Source: Stieleria sp. JC731 (GTDB lineage: Bacteria > Planctomycetota > Planctomycetia > Pirellulales > Pirellulaceae). Taken from it: a stretch of DNA of 64,000 nt. The notes below the pieces were generated by a model. That model was not told where the DNA came from. It was given only the letters and a program-made list of their open reading frames with translations, and did no database searches. Position 1 is the stretch's first letter. Every line of letters begins with the position of its first letter. Location: assembly GCF_020966635.1 (NCBI RefSeq), contig NZ_JAJKFQ010000011.1, positions 1,178,001 to 1,242,000 of the forward strand. The letters are read 5' to 3'. A program made the translations under genes and the position numbers. This document shows positions 63,075 to 64,000 of the stretch, piece after piece.

Positions 63075-63405
63075 CGCGATACTGAGCCCTTCAGTTCAGT
63101 CCTGGATATTAAGTCAATTGTTGTGTTTTTCAGAAAAATCAGCTGCGGAGCCACATCTGCCCATGGTCTTCGCGAGACGGCATTCTGACTGAAACTCGTG
63201 CAATTCTCAGCCCAGATTGCCAATGATTTTTCGTGGAAAGATAGGCGATTTGGGTTCAGCTTGCGATCACCGAGCGGCAAAAGCGAAGCCTTCGGCAGCT
63301 TTAACCGATGAACGATACACCGACACGCATTGAAACACGAGTGTAGGAACACCGAACTCGGGGGCCATACCGAGTCGTAGAAACTCCCGCTGCAAGACGC
63401 ACCGA
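63075..63405. other. Divergent intergenic region, nothing recognised
   Basis: About 330 bases between hpt and the 168-aa hypothetical gene, which point apart. Promoters for both should be here. No repeat, RNA gene or clear promoter box is seen. Confidence 0.3.
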
Positions 63406-63912
63406 ATGACCAATTCCCAACGCCTAGCAACCGTACGCGACCACTTGCGCAGGTGGATCCAGTCCACCTATGCCGATGCCGTGAATGCGGACCAAGAGGA
63501 AAACTCTGTGGGAGAGGCCGGGATCGCTTCGGAGTCGATTTTGATTCGCGAAGGCTACTATGTCGGTCGCACATTCATCATCGCGACGGGGGAAGAGGAA
63601 CTGCGGGCGACTTGGTTCATGGAACCAGACGAGCTTAAAATTCGCGACCTCGAAGGCTCGATTGTCGCCGTCTTTGCAGGCGAAGAAATCTATGCCCTCG
63701 AAGCAGAGGAAACTCAGCAAGTCACCGTGGAAGCTGATTCGCCAGCCGTCGCAGCAGACGAAGACGATTCTCCGGTTTCGATCCCAATGATCGCCGCACA
63801 CAATGGTCAACAGGACGAAGAACAACAGGACGAAGCGGAAGCCGAATGCTCCGAAGCGGCAGCCGAAGCGAGCGAACCTGATGAGAATGAAGGGATCTCT
63901 AGAGCAGCGTAG
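63406..63912 (+). CDS. Hypothetical acidic-tailed protein
   Basis: A 168-aa protein. Residues 1-100 look like a small folded domain (LRRWIQSTYADAVNADQEEN, ILIREGYYVGRTFIIATGEE, WFMEPDELKIRDLEGSIVAV), and residues ~105-168 are very acidic and Gln/Glu/Ala-rich, probably disordered. No signal peptide or membrane segment is present. I do not recognise the family; it may be planctomycete-specific. The ATG at 63406 is a good start. Nothing is seen in the last 88 bases of the window. Confidence 0.72.
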   Translation: MTNSQRLATVRDHLRRWIQSTYADAVNADQEENSVGEAGIASESILIREGYYVGRTFIIATGEEELRATWFMEPDELKIRDLEGSIVAVFAGEEIYALEAEETQQVTVEADSPAVAADEDDSPVSIPMIAAHNGQQDEEQQDEAEAECSEAAAEASEPDENEGISRAA

Positions 63913-64000
63913 TGACAGACCGGTTTTCTGTTTACTAATTCGATGCTAAGCTATCGCATGTTCAGCGCAAGCGAAGTCGCGGTGATCCCGGCAAGACTGG

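Overview
The window looks like chromosomal DNA of a marine-type planctomycete of the Rhodopirellula/Pirellulaceae kind. The evidence is the gene content: three secreted sulfatases, two DUF1549/DUF1553 plus DUF1501 'planctomycete cytochrome-like' gene sets, a YTV-repeat cell-wall-type protein, a DUF1015 protein, many N-terminal export signals, and large spaced-out intergenic regions with palindromic tandem repeats. I see no rRNA, tRNA, insertion sequence, phage or plasmid genes. The genus is an inference.

Layout. 0.3-8 kb: a YdeP-type molybdopterin oxidoreductase, a sulfatase, an exported redoxin, a small membrane protein, and (reverse) a large MMPL/RND transporter. 8.5-17.2 kb: glycogen phosphorylase with a clear terminator, a nine-unit 103-bp foldback repeat array, a sulfatase preceded by a lectin-fold protein, DUF1015, a second inverted copy of the same repeat family, and a YCII protein. 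17.3-21.9 kb: a sugar-type locus with a DeoR regulator divergent from an MFS permease and HAD phosphatase, followed by an esterase-GH43 fusion. 21.9-23.7 kb: two further repeat arrays (73 bp x 4 and 120 bp x about 4.5) flank a small protein with a caspase/C80-like His and Cys pattern. 23.7-36.8 kb: the two DUF1549/DUF1501 sets, two methyltransferases (one an exported Pcm with a C-terminal extension), a conserved hypothetical gene, a four-domain S1 protein and a WD40-like protein.

37-46.3 kb: a split Aer-like pair (PAS protein plus soluble chemoreceptor), a purple-acid-phosphatase-like enzyme, a third sulfatase, several unrecognised genes and the YTV protein. 46.7-55.1 kb: the most interesting block, a three-gene set on the reverse strand: NfeD/YqiJ-like membrane protein, 712-aa flotillin, and a 1761-aa DUF3686-type AAA+ ATPase. 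The first two overlap by 4 nt, and a 15-bp inverted repeat lies between flotillin and the ATPase. I infer a membrane-microdomain AAA+ machine. 55.2-64 kb: a site-2 protease with CBS domains divergent from RbsD/FucU, a membrane protein, a GT2 glycosyltransferase, a translationally coupled hpt-GT-GT operon, and hypothetical genes.

Several chosen starts differ from the longest possible frame, because signal peptides, Tat motifs or start/stop overlaps favour an internal codon. All function calls rest on motif recognition by eye. No homology search, folding or structure calculation was run.
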